A stretch of 64,000 nucleotides of DNA, taken from Cellvibrio sp. UBA7661. GTDB taxonomy: Bacteria; Pseudomonadota; Gammaproteobacteria; Pseudomonadales; Cellvibrionaceae. A model generated the notes under the pieces. It was not told the origin of the DNA and searched no databases. It saw only the letters and a list, made by a program, of their open reading frames with translations. A program made the translations under genes and the position numbers. Below are positions 17,650 to 25,858 of this stretch, in pieces; the first letter of the stretch is position 1; each line of letters starts with the position of its first letter. The stretch covers positions 124,001 through 188,000 of the forward strand of contig DLHT01000005.1 of NCBI GenBank assembly GCA_002483365.1, given 5' to 3'.

Positions 17650-17922
17650 ATGAACAATAGCCATTACGTTCTGTTAGGAATCACGTTCATTTTTTTCGCC
17701 TTGGTTTTTATTGGCAGCACTTACATCAAGTACCTACGCAGCAAACGGCATAACACCGAGCTGTGGGGCACTATCTTTGAGGGGATTACCAACAAGCTCG
17801 TTAATCTGGATGCGATTAAAAAGCCTGAGGTATTTATCGAAAAGAAAGCAAAGCGAAACGGCTTGGGAATTGATGACGAAACCAACGAAGCTGAAGATAA
17901 AAAACCGACCAAAGACCACTAA
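17650..17922 (+). CDS. Small single-pass membrane protein, unknown
   Basis: 90 residues from ATG 17650, preceded by CAGGAA at a suitable distance; an in-frame extension back to 17491 has no support. One membrane helix (about 6-24) is followed by a basic stretch YLRSKRH and a charged soluble tail ending in Asp/Glu/Lys. No family recognised. It converges on the DUF3592 gene with 28 bp between them. Confidence 0.6.
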   Translation: MNNSHYVLLGITFIFFALVFIGSTYIKYLRSKRHNTELWGTIFEGITNKLVNLDAIKKPEVFIEKKAKRNGLGIDDETNEAEDKKPTKDH

Positions 17923-17950
17923 CTAGCAACAATCTTACGGTACAGACTGA

Positions 17951-18385
17951 TCATGCCGTCCTGCGCAAAATCACAAACGCGATCCACACGAAAAAAGCAG
18001 AAAACAACAAGCCGATAAAATGGCTGCGCACAATGCCCACTTCAAGCACGGCGATGTTGTGATTATCCGGGTTCACATAGACGCGAATATGCTGGCCTTT
18101 TTTTAATTCAACCTGCGGACGGCTAATGCCATAACCTATTTGCGAACCGCGGTATTTATTACCATTAACTTCATAACGGTATTCCAACCAGACACCGCCA
18201 AAATAATTCAACCCGCGACGCATTTCCTCAGTAACAACACCATCATAAACATCCCACTTTGCAGCAGCATTACTTCTGAGCATGTTGCTTGCACTAAACA
18301 AAAACAACATGCCCGCAGCAAGAATGCCCAAGCCGAAAAACAAAGAGCGTAAGCGTTGGTATTTTTTCTCTATTTCGGGATTCAT
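17951..18385 (-). CDS. DUF3592-type membrane protein
   Basis: About 144 residues with an N-terminal membrane helix, a small beta domain (WLEYRYEVNGNKYRGSQIGYG, then KGQHIRVYVNPDNHNIAVLE) and a C-terminal helix, the typical DUF3592 arrangement; function unknown. An upstream in-frame ATG at 18448 lies inside a REP-like repeat, so I take the internal ATG at 18385. Confidence 0.75.
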   Translation of the reverse strand: MNPEIEKKYQRLRSLFFGLGILAAGMLFLFSASNMLRSNAAAKWDVYDGVVTEEMRRGLNYFGGVWLEYRYEVNGNKYRGSQIGYGISRPQVELKKGQHIRVYVNPDNHNIAVLEVGIVRSHFIGLLFSAFFVWIAFVILRRTA

Positions 18386-18407
18386 TTTTTCATTTTCGAT
18401 AATGTCA

Positions 18408-18485
18408 GGCGCTGGGCAACAATGCCCAACGCAATGATTTTTGAACACTTGATGCTGGGCATCGCTGCGCCCAGCGCCAACCTAC
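18408..18485. repeat. REP-like palindromic element, copy 2
   Basis: A perfect 10-bp inverted repeat GGCGCTGGGC / GCCCAGCGCC bounds two internal hairpins (TGGGCAACAATGCCCA and GCTGGGCATCGC...GCCCAGC). The outer CAACCTAC tail and the internal GGGCAACAAT match the element at 9152-9223. It fills the gap between the GH105 gene and the DUF3592 gene. Confidence 0.7.
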
Positions 18486-18488
18486 ACG

Positions 18489-19709
18489 TTATAATTTGCT
18501 CACTTCCGCAGCCGCCAACAACAACGCACCTACGCCATACAGTTGTGTATCTTCCGGTAATATTTTTTCGGGCGATGCACCCACTTGTTGTACCCAACCG
18601 AGCTTGCCGGATTTATCGACTGCGGATGCCAAGCCTTTCCAACCGGAATGGACAGCAGGCAAATAATCATCACGATTTAATAATCCGTTGTTGATTCCCC
18701 ATGCAAGGCCGAAGGTCATAAAACCGGTACCACTGGTTTCGGGAACATTGAATTCGTCTTTATCCAATAATGACGATGGCCAAAAACCGTTAGGCTGCTG
18801 CAGTTTTACCAGACTCGCCGCCATGGTTTTGAACAGGTTTTCGTATTTTTGTTTGCGCGGATCATTTGCCGGAATTTGTTCAATCAACAATGGCAAACCT
18901 GCGAATACCCAACCGTTCCCACGGCTCCAGAATATTTTTTTACCGTTTTTACTGCGACGCTCAAAGAAGCGGCCATCGCGATAAAACAAATGCTCATTTT
19001 TATCGTACAGATAATCAATTGTTGCCTGATATTCTTCATCTACATAATTCAGGTAGGCAGGATCACCAGTTAACTTACCTACTGCAGCCCACACTGGCGG
19101 AGCCATAAATAACGCATCGCACCAACACCAGCGGCGCTGGCAAGTGGCTTCACCTTGGCCAGTTGGATCTGATGCATATTCAAGGCTGTGGGTCGCGCGG
19201 TTCGCCATAATTTGTTTAAAGACTTTTTGCGTTGGCGCGATCAGTGTTACATCATTTTCGCGCGCAGCAACTGCAGCGTAGGTGTAGCCAATAACCTGAT
19301 CATCCGCATGCCAGTCTTTATCGCCGATTTTCCATTTATTCGCCTCACCTTTTGCAAACAAAGCGTGTAGATAATCGGGATTGTTAGTGTGCTCTGCCCA
19401 GCGGGTTAAGCCGACAAAAAACGCCCCCTGAATCCAGCCGTGCGGATTTTCTGTGTGATCACGAAAAGTGCGCACATAATCGAAAGTATCCATATGCGCC
19501 AACTGCCAATCCGCAGCGCGATTGGCAATCATCGTAATTTCAGAAGTATTGGGAGTAGAAAATTGGTCTTTTGGTGCTTCGGCTGTGCGGTTATTCGGGG
19601 CAGTTGCGCAACCGTTTAATAACGCAACAATCGCGGTAAAAAATGAAAGTGTTAGCAACGGCGATAGCAGAGATAACGGCGATAAATAGCGGGTTAATAG
19701 CGTTTTCAT
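18489..19709 (-). CDS. GH105 unsaturated rhamnogalacturonyl hydrolase, lipoprotein
   Basis: 406 residues. A long signal peptide ends in a lipobox (LLNGC, Cys34), so it is anchored in a membrane, probably the outer one facing the periplasm. The rest is an (alpha/alpha)6 barrel with family signatures: HGWIQGAFFVGLTRWAE, CWCDALFMAPPVWA, WSRGNGWVFAGLP and ETSGTGFMTFGLAWGIN. GH105 enzymes remove the unsaturated uronic acid left by pectin/rhamnogalacturonan lyases. A GGAG precedes the ATG. It stands alone, with no other pectin genes nearby. Confidence 0.9.
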   Translation of the reverse strand: MKTLLTRYLSPLSLLSPLLTLSFFTAIVALLNGCATAPNNRTAEAPKDQFSTPNTSEITMIANRAADWQLAHMDTFDYVRTFRDHTENPHGWIQGAFFVGLTRWAEHTNNPDYLHALFAKGEANKWKIGDKDWHADDQVIGYTYAAVAARENDVTLIAPTQKVFKQIMANRATHSLEYASDPTGQGEATCQRRWCWCDALFMAPPVWAAVGKLTGDPAYLNYVDEEYQATIDYLYDKNEHLFYRDGRFFERRSKNGKKIFWSRGNGWVFAGLPLLIEQIPANDPRKQKYENLFKTMAASLVKLQQPNGFWPSSLLDKDEFNVPETSGTGFMTFGLAWGINNGLLNRDDYLPAVHSGWKGLASAVDKSGKLGWVQQVGASPEKILPEDTQLYGVGALLLAAAEVSKL

Positions 19710-19821
19710 CCGGGTCTCCTACGGAAAAATCCAGTTTGTTTATTGTTATGTCAGGTCTTTTCATTTTTCTTGTATAGCGGATGCTAAGGGATGACTTTAG
19801 TAAAAAGAAGGGCTTTACCGA

Positions 19822-19880
19822 GCTTTACGTTTTTATTGAGTTTTACGTTTTTATTGAGCTTCACGTTTGTATTGCGCTTT
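19822..19880. repeat. Tandem repeat, 18-bp unit, about 3.2 copies
   Basis: Units begin at 19822, 19840, 19858 and 19876 (partial). The first two are almost identical (TTTACGTTTTTATTGA core); the third has three changes. The array lies in the 224-bp gap between the start of the GH105 gene and the end of the diguanylate cyclase gene. Confidence 0.8.
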
Positions 19881-19933
19881 ATTTTTTAAGGACAATACCG
19901 GCAGCAGCATCCCTGCAGACAGCATCAGCATCA

Positions 19934-21391
19934 TTATTTAACCGCTTCAATCCTGTTGCGCCCGGCAGATTTGGCAAGATACAAAGCCCGGTCAACACGC
20001 GCAAAGAAATGCACTAATGTTTCTACCCCGCCAAATTCCGCCACACCAAAACTGCCAGTGATGTGCAAGGTTTTAGTGCCTAATTGGAATTGCTCTGCCG
20101 CCATGACTTCGCGCAATTTTTCTGCCACACCCTGGGCGGCATCGAGCGAGGTTTGCTTTAATAAAATCAAAAATTCTTCACCGCCCCAGCGGCACAATAC
20201 ATCGCCATTGCGCAAACTATTTTCAAGTAGCCGCGCAACACGCATGATTACACGGTCACCGGTTAAGTGGCCGTGGTTGTCGTTAATTGTTTTGAAATGA
20301 TCGATATCAAGCAAAATCATCGACAGCGGTGTTTTTGCCCGATGCGTTTCATGCACAGCCTGTTCAAACATCAATTCAAATGCATGGCGATTAAGTAATC
20401 CGGTCAGCGAATCCGTCGCGGCAACATTTTCCAAACGGCGCTGGAAACGGTTAACGCTGTATAAACACAACAACAACACTAACGCCGTTACCAACGCACT
20501 GATTGCAATATTCCCCGCCAGTACTTGTTGCACTTTGGCCATCTCGGCATCTTCGGTTTGCTCCACCACCAAATACCAATTGAACTCCGGAATATAGCGA
20601 GAACTGAGCATAATTCTGCCCGCTGCATTTTCATATTCCAGATGAGTGGGCTGGGTATTTTTATTGATAATTTGATCGGCAATGGTGGTAATTCCAGGCA
20701 ACTCATGGATAGAACCTTTGTGCAATTCCCCCGTTTTAGCCGAGACAATAATATCGCCCTGGTTATTCACAAAATAAACCCGACGATTAAAGCGTTTCTG
20801 GATATCATCAATCACCCGCGCAAGGGATTCCAAAGGAACACCTATTCCCGTTGCGCCAATAAAATGTCCCTCGTAATCAAATACGCGATAATTAATAAAC
20901 ACCGTCACGGTGTCGTTATTGGCCAGATCTACATCCAGATTCATTTCGTAATTTTGTTTCATGTCGCGCACGCGAAAAAACCAGGTATCGCGCGGCTCGG
21001 TTTCCTTGATGGTTTTTAGAATGCCCTGTGAATAATAATAATGACGGGTTTTATCAGAGACTAAAAAACTGCTGACTGCACTGTATTCCTGTTTCACTTC
21101 ATTTAAATAACGTGCAATTTGCGATGGTTCTTGCTCACCGGACAAAATCCAGTCGCGCACGAATGTATCGCTGGCCATTAGTGAAGAGATAAACGTAGGG
21201 CGCAGTACATCGCGCTGGATTTCTGAATAGATATTATCGCCCGTGAGGGGTAGGCCTTGATCGATAATAGAATGACGGATTTGATCGCGGGACACCCAAT
21301 AGCTGGCCAAACTGGTGGCAAGAAAACCCATGATCAAAATTGCACCCAACCACACCAGCAAACTGTATTTCTTCCAGAACACGCTGAACAT
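19934..21391 (-). CDS. Membrane diguanylate cyclase with periplasmic Cache-type sensor
   Basis: 485 residues from ATG 21391. Membrane helix about 9-31, a large periplasmic dCache-like domain (about 35-285, with FIGATGIGVPLESL), a second helix about 291-312, then a GGDEF domain. The active-site loop is GGEEF (403-407), a functional variant, and the I-site RxxD (RNGD) sits five residues before it, so product inhibition is expected. It makes cyclic di-GMP, which commonly promotes exopolysaccharide and biofilm production; a link to the eps locus is only inferred. Confidence 0.93.
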   Translation of the reverse strand: MFSVFWKKYSLLVWLGAILIMGFLATSLASYWVSRDQIRHSIIDQGLPLTGDNIYSEIQRDVLRPTFISSLMASDTFVRDWILSGEQEPSQIARYLNEVKQEYSAVSSFLVSDKTRHYYYSQGILKTIKETEPRDTWFFRVRDMKQNYEMNLDVDLANNDTVTVFINYRVFDYEGHFIGATGIGVPLESLARVIDDIQKRFNRRVYFVNNQGDIIVSAKTGELHKGSIHELPGITTIADQIINKNTQPTHLEYENAAGRIMLSSRYIPEFNWYLVVEQTEDAEMAKVQQVLAGNIAISALVTALVLLLCLYSVNRFQRRLENVAATDSLTGLLNRHAFELMFEQAVHETHRAKTPLSMILLDIDHFKTINDNHGHLTGDRVIMRVARLLENSLRNGDVLCRWGGEEFLILLKQTSLDAAQGVAEKLREVMAAEQFQLGTKTLHITGSFGVAEFGGVETLVHFFARVDRALYLAKSAGRNRIEAVK

Positions 21392-21471
21392 CAATCCACT
21401 TCCCGCTTTAAATTTTCAGGAAGTCTAGCAGAGCATTCCGGCACCACTTGATTGTTTTATCTGACCGCCCA

Positions 21472-21495
21472 TAAAAAACCCGGCCTAAGCCAGGC
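21472..21495 (-). terminator. Rho-independent terminator of the metalloprotease unit
   Basis: On the minus strand CCTGGC (21489-21494) pairs with GCCGGG (21479-21484), one G-U pair and a TTAG loop, followed by six T. It lies 57 bp behind the protease stop and before the diguanylate cyclase start. Confidence 0.75.
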
Positions 21496-21551
21496 AAAAG
21501 ACAGACCCAAACAGACAATCAACTTTCACGCAAACAGATCAACCACCGGAG

Positions 21552-23033
21552 CTACACCGTACATTTACAGGCCTTGAGTGCTGCCTTGTACTCGACCTCC
21601 AATGCTTTCAAGTTGGCCAATGCCGTAGCGGCGGCCGTTGCCAAGCCTTGTGTTTTGGCTTTCTCCGCGGCTGTTGCAGCAACGGCCGCATTGTAGGTGG
21701 CCGTTGCTGTATTTGCCGTCAGGGTTGCAGGGGCGATTAACTGCTGCGCAGTATTGGCTTCCGCAAGGGCAGCAGTAATTTGTTCGATCAATGTGTTGTA
21801 CTTGGTCACCAAATTATTGTAAGCCGTTAATTTGGCAGACTTGGCGGTAGAAGTGGCTGAATTATAGGCTGCCAACGCTGTATTCAACTGGGTAACCAGC
21901 GGATCAACTTTGGCGACCAATGCGTTGTATTTGGCAACGGCTTTTTCATAATTTCTGGTGGCTGTAGTCAAGCTTCTTGTCGCCGCAGTCAGATTGGTTT
22001 TCGCCGTCCTTTCTGCTGCGTTTTTTTCTGCAACAGCAACTTTATTGGCCGCTACCGCTGCTGCTGCAGATGAATGTGCGGCGCGCGCAACTTCCACTTT
22101 ATTTTTCAACACGGCTGCATCGGAATTACTCACACTGCCTGCAGAGCTGGATGATTTACTGGACGATTTACTGGATGAAACTGTTGCACTGGAACTGGAT
22201 TTTGATGACGATGACACTGCGCTTGATGCAGGCACACCGGCATAAAAATTGGCGATCTGCGGGCCGGTAATATTGAGCGCATAACGCGCATCGGCACCAC
22301 TGGCTGTGTTGTTGCGATCAACTCCGCAGCGCTGGTTTTTACAGGTCACCAAATCAGGATTGGAAAATTTGTAAACCTTGCCATCCCAATAATCCACATT
22401 GAATTCATTTTGATACGCCATCACCGTCGTAAATGAATTAACAACGCCGTGCCCCAATGCGTAATGCAATACGCCGCCAACACCATCCTGTTTGCGCGAA
22501 TGTTTTAAACCCATGTTATGGCCGAGCTCGTGGGCGGTAACAAAGTCGCCGCAAGAATTAATCGCCACATGGGAAAACATATACGCTTTGTGGCCAGCAC
22601 TCATGGCACCGTTACTGCCGCCCACCCAGGCAACGCCACAACTGCCGTGAATTTGTTTGTAGGGGCGATACAAAATAACCATATCGGCTTTTGCTTGTTC
22701 ACGCGCAGCAGCAACGCCACTAAAGGCTGCATCCTGATTAAAGGTAATCGCATTCAATGCAGTTTCAGCAGCATTGTCATCGGTGTAATTGACCTTCATG
22801 GTTTTAGCGACGCGCACTTCAATATCAACGCCGCTATCGGCGTAAATTTGATTGGTGACTTGAAAGATTTGATTGATACGGGTGGTGGGATCACCACTAT
22901 AAAGCGCTGCAGCACCATCGGTATAAACGACAAGTACATCAATCACAGTGGAGGCAGCTAATGCAGGTAATGCCAGTGCAGATAAAAAAATCGCGGAGGT
23001 CGAGCGAATGCATTGTTGGGCAAAGGTTTTCAT
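21552..23033 (-). CDS. Secreted metzincin zinc protease with polyserine linker and Ala-rich coiled-coil tail
   Basis: 493 residues. Signal peptide 1-27 (cleavage after LPALA). The catalytic domain (28-265) has the extended zinc motif HELGHNMGLKH (168-178) and Met-turn VMAY (204-207), placing it among reprolysin/M12-like metzincins. A Ser/Lys-rich linker (270-303) of the type common in Cellvibrio and Saccharophagus follows. Residues 305-490 are Ala/Thr/Lys-rich heptad-like helix, ending CKCTV. No propeptide lies between signal peptide and catalytic domain (family members usually have one); the gene 158 bp upstream encodes a propeptide-like protein. It is followed by a terminator. Confidence 0.85.
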   Translation of the reverse strand: MKTFAQQCIRSTSAIFLSALALPALAASTVIDVLVVYTDGAAALYSGDPTTRINQIFQVTNQIYADSGVDIEVRVAKTMKVNYTDDNAAETALNAITFNQDAAFSGVAAAREQAKADMVILYRPYKQIHGSCGVAWVGGSNGAMSAGHKAYMFSHVAINSCGDFVTAHELGHNMGLKHSRKQDGVGGVLHYALGHGVVNSFTTVMAYQNEFNVDYWDGKVYKFSNPDLVTCKNQRCGVDRNNTASGADARYALNITGPQIANFYAGVPASSAVSSSSKSSSSATVSSSKSSSKSSSSAGSVSNSDAAVLKNKVEVARAAHSSAAAAVAANKVAVAEKNAAERTAKTNLTAATRSLTTATRNYEKAVAKYNALVAKVDPLVTQLNTALAAYNSATSTAKSAKLTAYNNLVTKYNTLIEQITAALAEANTAQQLIAPATLTANTATATYNAAVAATAAEKAKTQGLATAAATALANLKALEVEYKAALKACKCTV

Positions 23034-23191
23034 AAAAAGCTCTCTGTTGACTTTACTAAAAACCCTCCGTGATTAACAAAATAAGGAAACCATTTTCCAA
23101 ATTTTGATGCGCATCCATTAAAGCCAAACCGCACTAACCGCTATGTTTTTTTACTCATTACCATCTGCCCCAATAAAATTTTTTGATTGTA

Positions 23192-23905
23192 TTACTCATG
23201 ATCATGCGCATGAGGAATTTCAAGATAATCGTTTTTTCCCGGCGCCGATAATTCAAACTCGGAAGGGTTTTTATACACCCAACCACTGCCGTTCACTGAC
23301 TCCAGCGTGTAACTGCCTTGCGGTGTGGTGATGGTGGCAAATACTGAATTGCCGCCATAAGTCATCACCACCGGATATTCATCGCCATAGCCTTCCAAAT
23401 ACCCGCGCCAGCTGTAATCCCCGTTGGGATTTTCATGGATGGACGCCACCTTGGCGACCAGTTCACTTCCGCCTGGCAACATCAATTTCACCTGCTCACC
23501 CACACCGGGATACGCGGGGGAATCCATATCCACACTCACCGGTTCGTAATCCACTACTGCATCTGGCAAAGGGATGGCAGGGGAAACCTGCGAGTCGGTC
23601 TGCCATGCCTTTATTACCGTGCTCGCATCCAACACCGTGCTTGTATCAGAAGTTGTTGCCTTTGCTTGCCCCGCCACTTGCCCAATCAGGGCATCCTGCG
23701 CGTGCTGTAATGCAGCTTCGGAATTAACTAACACATCAGGATCAAGCGCGAGATTGGCAACAGGCGCTGGCTGCAGCTCTTGCAAACGCTCATCCGGCTG
23801 CAACAAGTGGCTATGACGAGTGAACTGATACAACACCAGCAATACCGCAATCACAACAAACACCCAGTAGAGGCGTTTTAGCTTGCTGCCGGAACTGCGT
23901 GACAT
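23192..23905 (-). CDS. Membrane-anchored protein resembling a metalloprotease propeptide
   Basis: 237 residues. One N-terminal membrane helix (about 11-27) after a basic start gives an N-in, C-periplasmic topology. A low-complexity spacer leads to residues about 130-225, which resemble the FTP-like propeptide region seen at the N-terminus of secreted M12-type peptidases: VKLMLPGGSELVAKV, DYSWRGYLEGYG, VMTYGGNSVFATITTPQGSY. The extreme C-terminus is HAHDHE, which could bind zinc. AGGATG precedes the ATG. It is directly upstream of the protease gene in the same direction, so I infer a foldase or inhibitor acting in trans; that role is not established. Confidence 0.6.
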   Translation of the reverse strand: MSRSSGSKLKRLYWVFVVIAVLLVLYQFTRHSHLLQPDERLQELQPAPVANLALDPDVLVNSEAALQHAQDALIGQVAGQAKATTSDTSTVLDASTVIKAWQTDSQVSPAIPLPDAVVDYEPVSVDMDSPAYPGVGEQVKLMLPGGSELVAKVASIHENPNGDYSWRGYLEGYGDEYPVVMTYGGNSVFATITTPQGSYTLESVNGSGWVYKNPSEFELSAPGKNDYLEIPHAHDHE

Positions 23906-23988
23906 ACAGGCATCCTGATCAATAATTCACCTGTATAAAATTAAGCCGGAAATGGGAAAATATCGAGTTTTTATTACCACAAGTGAAA

Positions 23989-24028
23989 AATAATCTAATT
24001 TTTATTTATTTTTATAAATTGGATTATT
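23989..24028. promoter_or_regulatory. AT-rich inverted repeat upstream of the propeptide-like gene
   Basis: AATAATCTAATTT (23989-24001) and AAATTGGATTATT (24016-24028) are complementary with one mismatch around a 14-bp AT-rich centre, 84 bp before the gene at 23905. It could be an operator or simply an AT-rich hairpin. Confidence 0.35.
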
Positions 24029-24094
24029 AAAAATCCACTTCAGGTAATTAAAAATGTTGGCCTTAGCTGATAAAAACGATGAGCAACAGGCAAT

Positions 24095-24125
24095 AAAAAA
24101 GGCAGCCGGTCAGGGCTGCCTTTTT
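24095..24125 (-). terminator. Rho-independent terminator of glyA
   Basis: GGCAGCC / GGCTGCC stem (24101-24120, 6-nt loop) with A6 on one side and T5 on the other, 20 bp behind the glyA stop on the minus strand. Confidence 0.85.
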
Positions 24126-24144
24126 GGTTGCGCTAATCTTGCGA

Positions 24145-25410
24145 TTAGTTAGCGTAAACCGGGAAGGTTTTGCACAGATCAGCAACCTTGCCCCTGACCT
24201 GGTCAATCACTGCGTCAGCATTACCGGCTTCCAGCGCATCGAAAATGTCGCAGATCCAGTGGGTCAGTTGCACACACTCGGCTTCTTTGAAACCGCGGGT
24301 AGTGATCGCCGGAGTACCTACGCGGATACCCGAGGTCACAAACGGTGAACGTGGGTCGTTAGGTACAGCGTTTTTGTTCACTGTGATGTGCGCTTTACCC
24401 AATGCTTCGTCGGCATCTTTACCTGAGTAGGATTTGCCGATCAGATTGACCAGCATCAGGTGGTTTTCAGTACCGCCAGAAACGATGTCGATGCCGCGCT
24501 CCAAAAAGGTCTTGGCCATCGCCTTGGCATTCACCACGACTTGTTGTTGGTAAGCCTTGTATTCCGGAGTCATGGCTTCTTTGAAGCTGACCGCTTTGGC
24601 GGCGATCACGTGCATCAAAGGACCGCCCTGACCGCCTGGGAATACCGCTGAATTGAGTTTTTTCTCAATCTCTTCGTTGGCTTTGGCAAGGATGATACCG
24701 CCACGTGGACCGCGCAGGGTTTTGTGGGTGGTAGAGGTGGTTACGTCAGCAATTTGAACCGGGTTTGGATACAAACCGGCAGCGACCAGACCAGCCACGT
24801 GCGCCATGTCTACCATCAGGTAAGCGCCTACTTTATCGGCGATATCGCGGAAGCGTTGCCAATCCAACACTTGTGAGTAAGCAGAGAAACCGGCAACGAT
24901 CATCTTTGGCTTGTGCTCAACCGCCAAGCGCTCGATCTCTTCGTAATCAACCAAACCGGTTTCCGGATTTAGACCATATTGCACAGAATTGTAAATTTTA
25001 CCCGAGAAGTTCACTTTGGCACCGTGAGTCAGGTGACCGCCGTGGGCCAGGCTCATACCCAATACGGTATCGCCCGGTGCACAAAGCGCAGCGTAAACCG
25101 CGGTGTTGGCCTGTGAACCTGAGTGAGGTTGCACGTTGGCGTAGTCGGCACCAAACAATTGCTTGGCGCGCTCAATCGCCAATGCTTCTGACTGGTCAAC
25201 GTATTCACAGCCACCGTAGTAACGCTTGCCCGGATAACCTTCGGCGTACTTGTTGGTGAGCTTGGTACCTTGCGCCGCCATAACCAGCGGGCTGGTGTAG
25301 TTTTCAGACGCAATCAGCTCGATATGCTCTTCCTGACGGCGACCTTCATTTTCAATAGAGGCCCAGATATCGGGATCAAAAGAAGCAAGCGTTTGGTTTT
25401 TATCAAACAT
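24145..25410 (-). CDS. glyA: Serine hydroxymethyltransferase
   Basis: PLP enzyme interconverting serine and glycine with tetrahydrofolate, the main source of one-carbon units. 421 residues from ATG 25410, preceded by AGGAAC; a longer in-frame reading to 25527 adds a non-homologous segment. Family signatures are EHIELIASENYTSPLV, GSQANTAVY, the lysine in TTSTTHKTLRGPRGG, and TRGFKEAEC. It often neighbours nrdR in related genomes; here accessory genes lie between them. Confidence 0.97.
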   Translation of the reverse strand: MFDKNQTLASFDPDIWASIENEGRRQEEHIELIASENYTSPLVMAAQGTKLTNKYAEGYPGKRYYGGCEYVDQSEALAIERAKQLFGADYANVQPHSGSQANTAVYAALCAPGDTVLGMSLAHGGHLTHGAKVNFSGKIYNSVQYGLNPETGLVDYEEIERLAVEHKPKMIVAGFSAYSQVLDWQRFRDIADKVGAYLMVDMAHVAGLVAAGLYPNPVQIADVTTSTTHKTLRGPRGGIILAKANEEIEKKLNSAVFPGGQGGPLMHVIAAKAVSFKEAMTPEYKAYQQQVVVNAKAMAKTFLERGIDIVSGGTENHLMLVNLIGKSYSGKDADEALGKAHITVNKNAVPNDPRSPFVTSGIRVGTPAITTRGFKEAECVQLTHWICDIFDALEAGNADAVIDQVRGKVADLCKTFPVYAN

Positions 25411-25858
25411 AGGTAGTTCCTGTGGAAAGTCCTGAGTTGACCAGCAAGCCAGAAATGGCCGCCGTGTTAATGGGAAGGGGAGAAAGATAGGCACGCATTG
25501 TACACCAGCCGCCCAAATGCCTTCCACGCAAAAAACTCATCCCCAGCATCAATTCCATTCATGCAGATAACAATTTCTCCACATCGGGACGGTAGAAATT
25601 GCACCAATAGCGTGCAAAAAAGAGAAATTTCGAGAAATCTGGACAGGAATTCTCCGCGCCACACCTACATTTACGCGCCATTTTTTGAGTGTGTTTCTGG
25701 CTTGTCGCACAGATTTATCTTTTTTTTAGCATGCTTGAGTCAATTAGGCCTCGCTTTTGCAGTGATTGGTGTGATCTTCCTTATCTAACAACCTCTGGTC
25801 TAGCAGTCTCTGGGGGCTGACAGCTTTCAGGCTGACCAGTTTTTATTAAGGACAACAC
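25411..25858. other. Divergent intergenic region between glyA and the eps locus
   Basis: 448 bp without a credible gene. Towards glyA a TACAAT (-10 like, 25497-25502 on the minus strand) lies about 87 bp before the start, with no good -35. Towards epsE there is a sigma-54-type element (25746-25761), a perfect 8-bp inverted repeat CAATTTCT/AGAAATTG (25571-25578 and 25594-25601) and the palindrome GAAATTTC (25624-25631) followed by a half copy. An AAGGAC ribosome site precedes epsE. Confidence 0.5.
25746..25761 (+). promoter_or_regulatory. Candidate sigma-54 promoter of the eps/gum operon
   Basis: AGGCCTCGCTTTTGCA keeps the GG (25747-25748) and GC (25759-25760) at the obligatory spacing of the -24/-12 elements, with a perfect TTGCA at -12; the -24 box is weaker (consensus TGGCAC). 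Transcription would start near 25772, giving an 86-nt leader to epsE. Confidence 0.45.

Noticed and set aside
19781..20017. 78-codon forward frame containing a YVFIE repeat
   Set aside because: It only translates the 18-bp tandem repeat and then runs antisense into the diguanylate cyclase gene.
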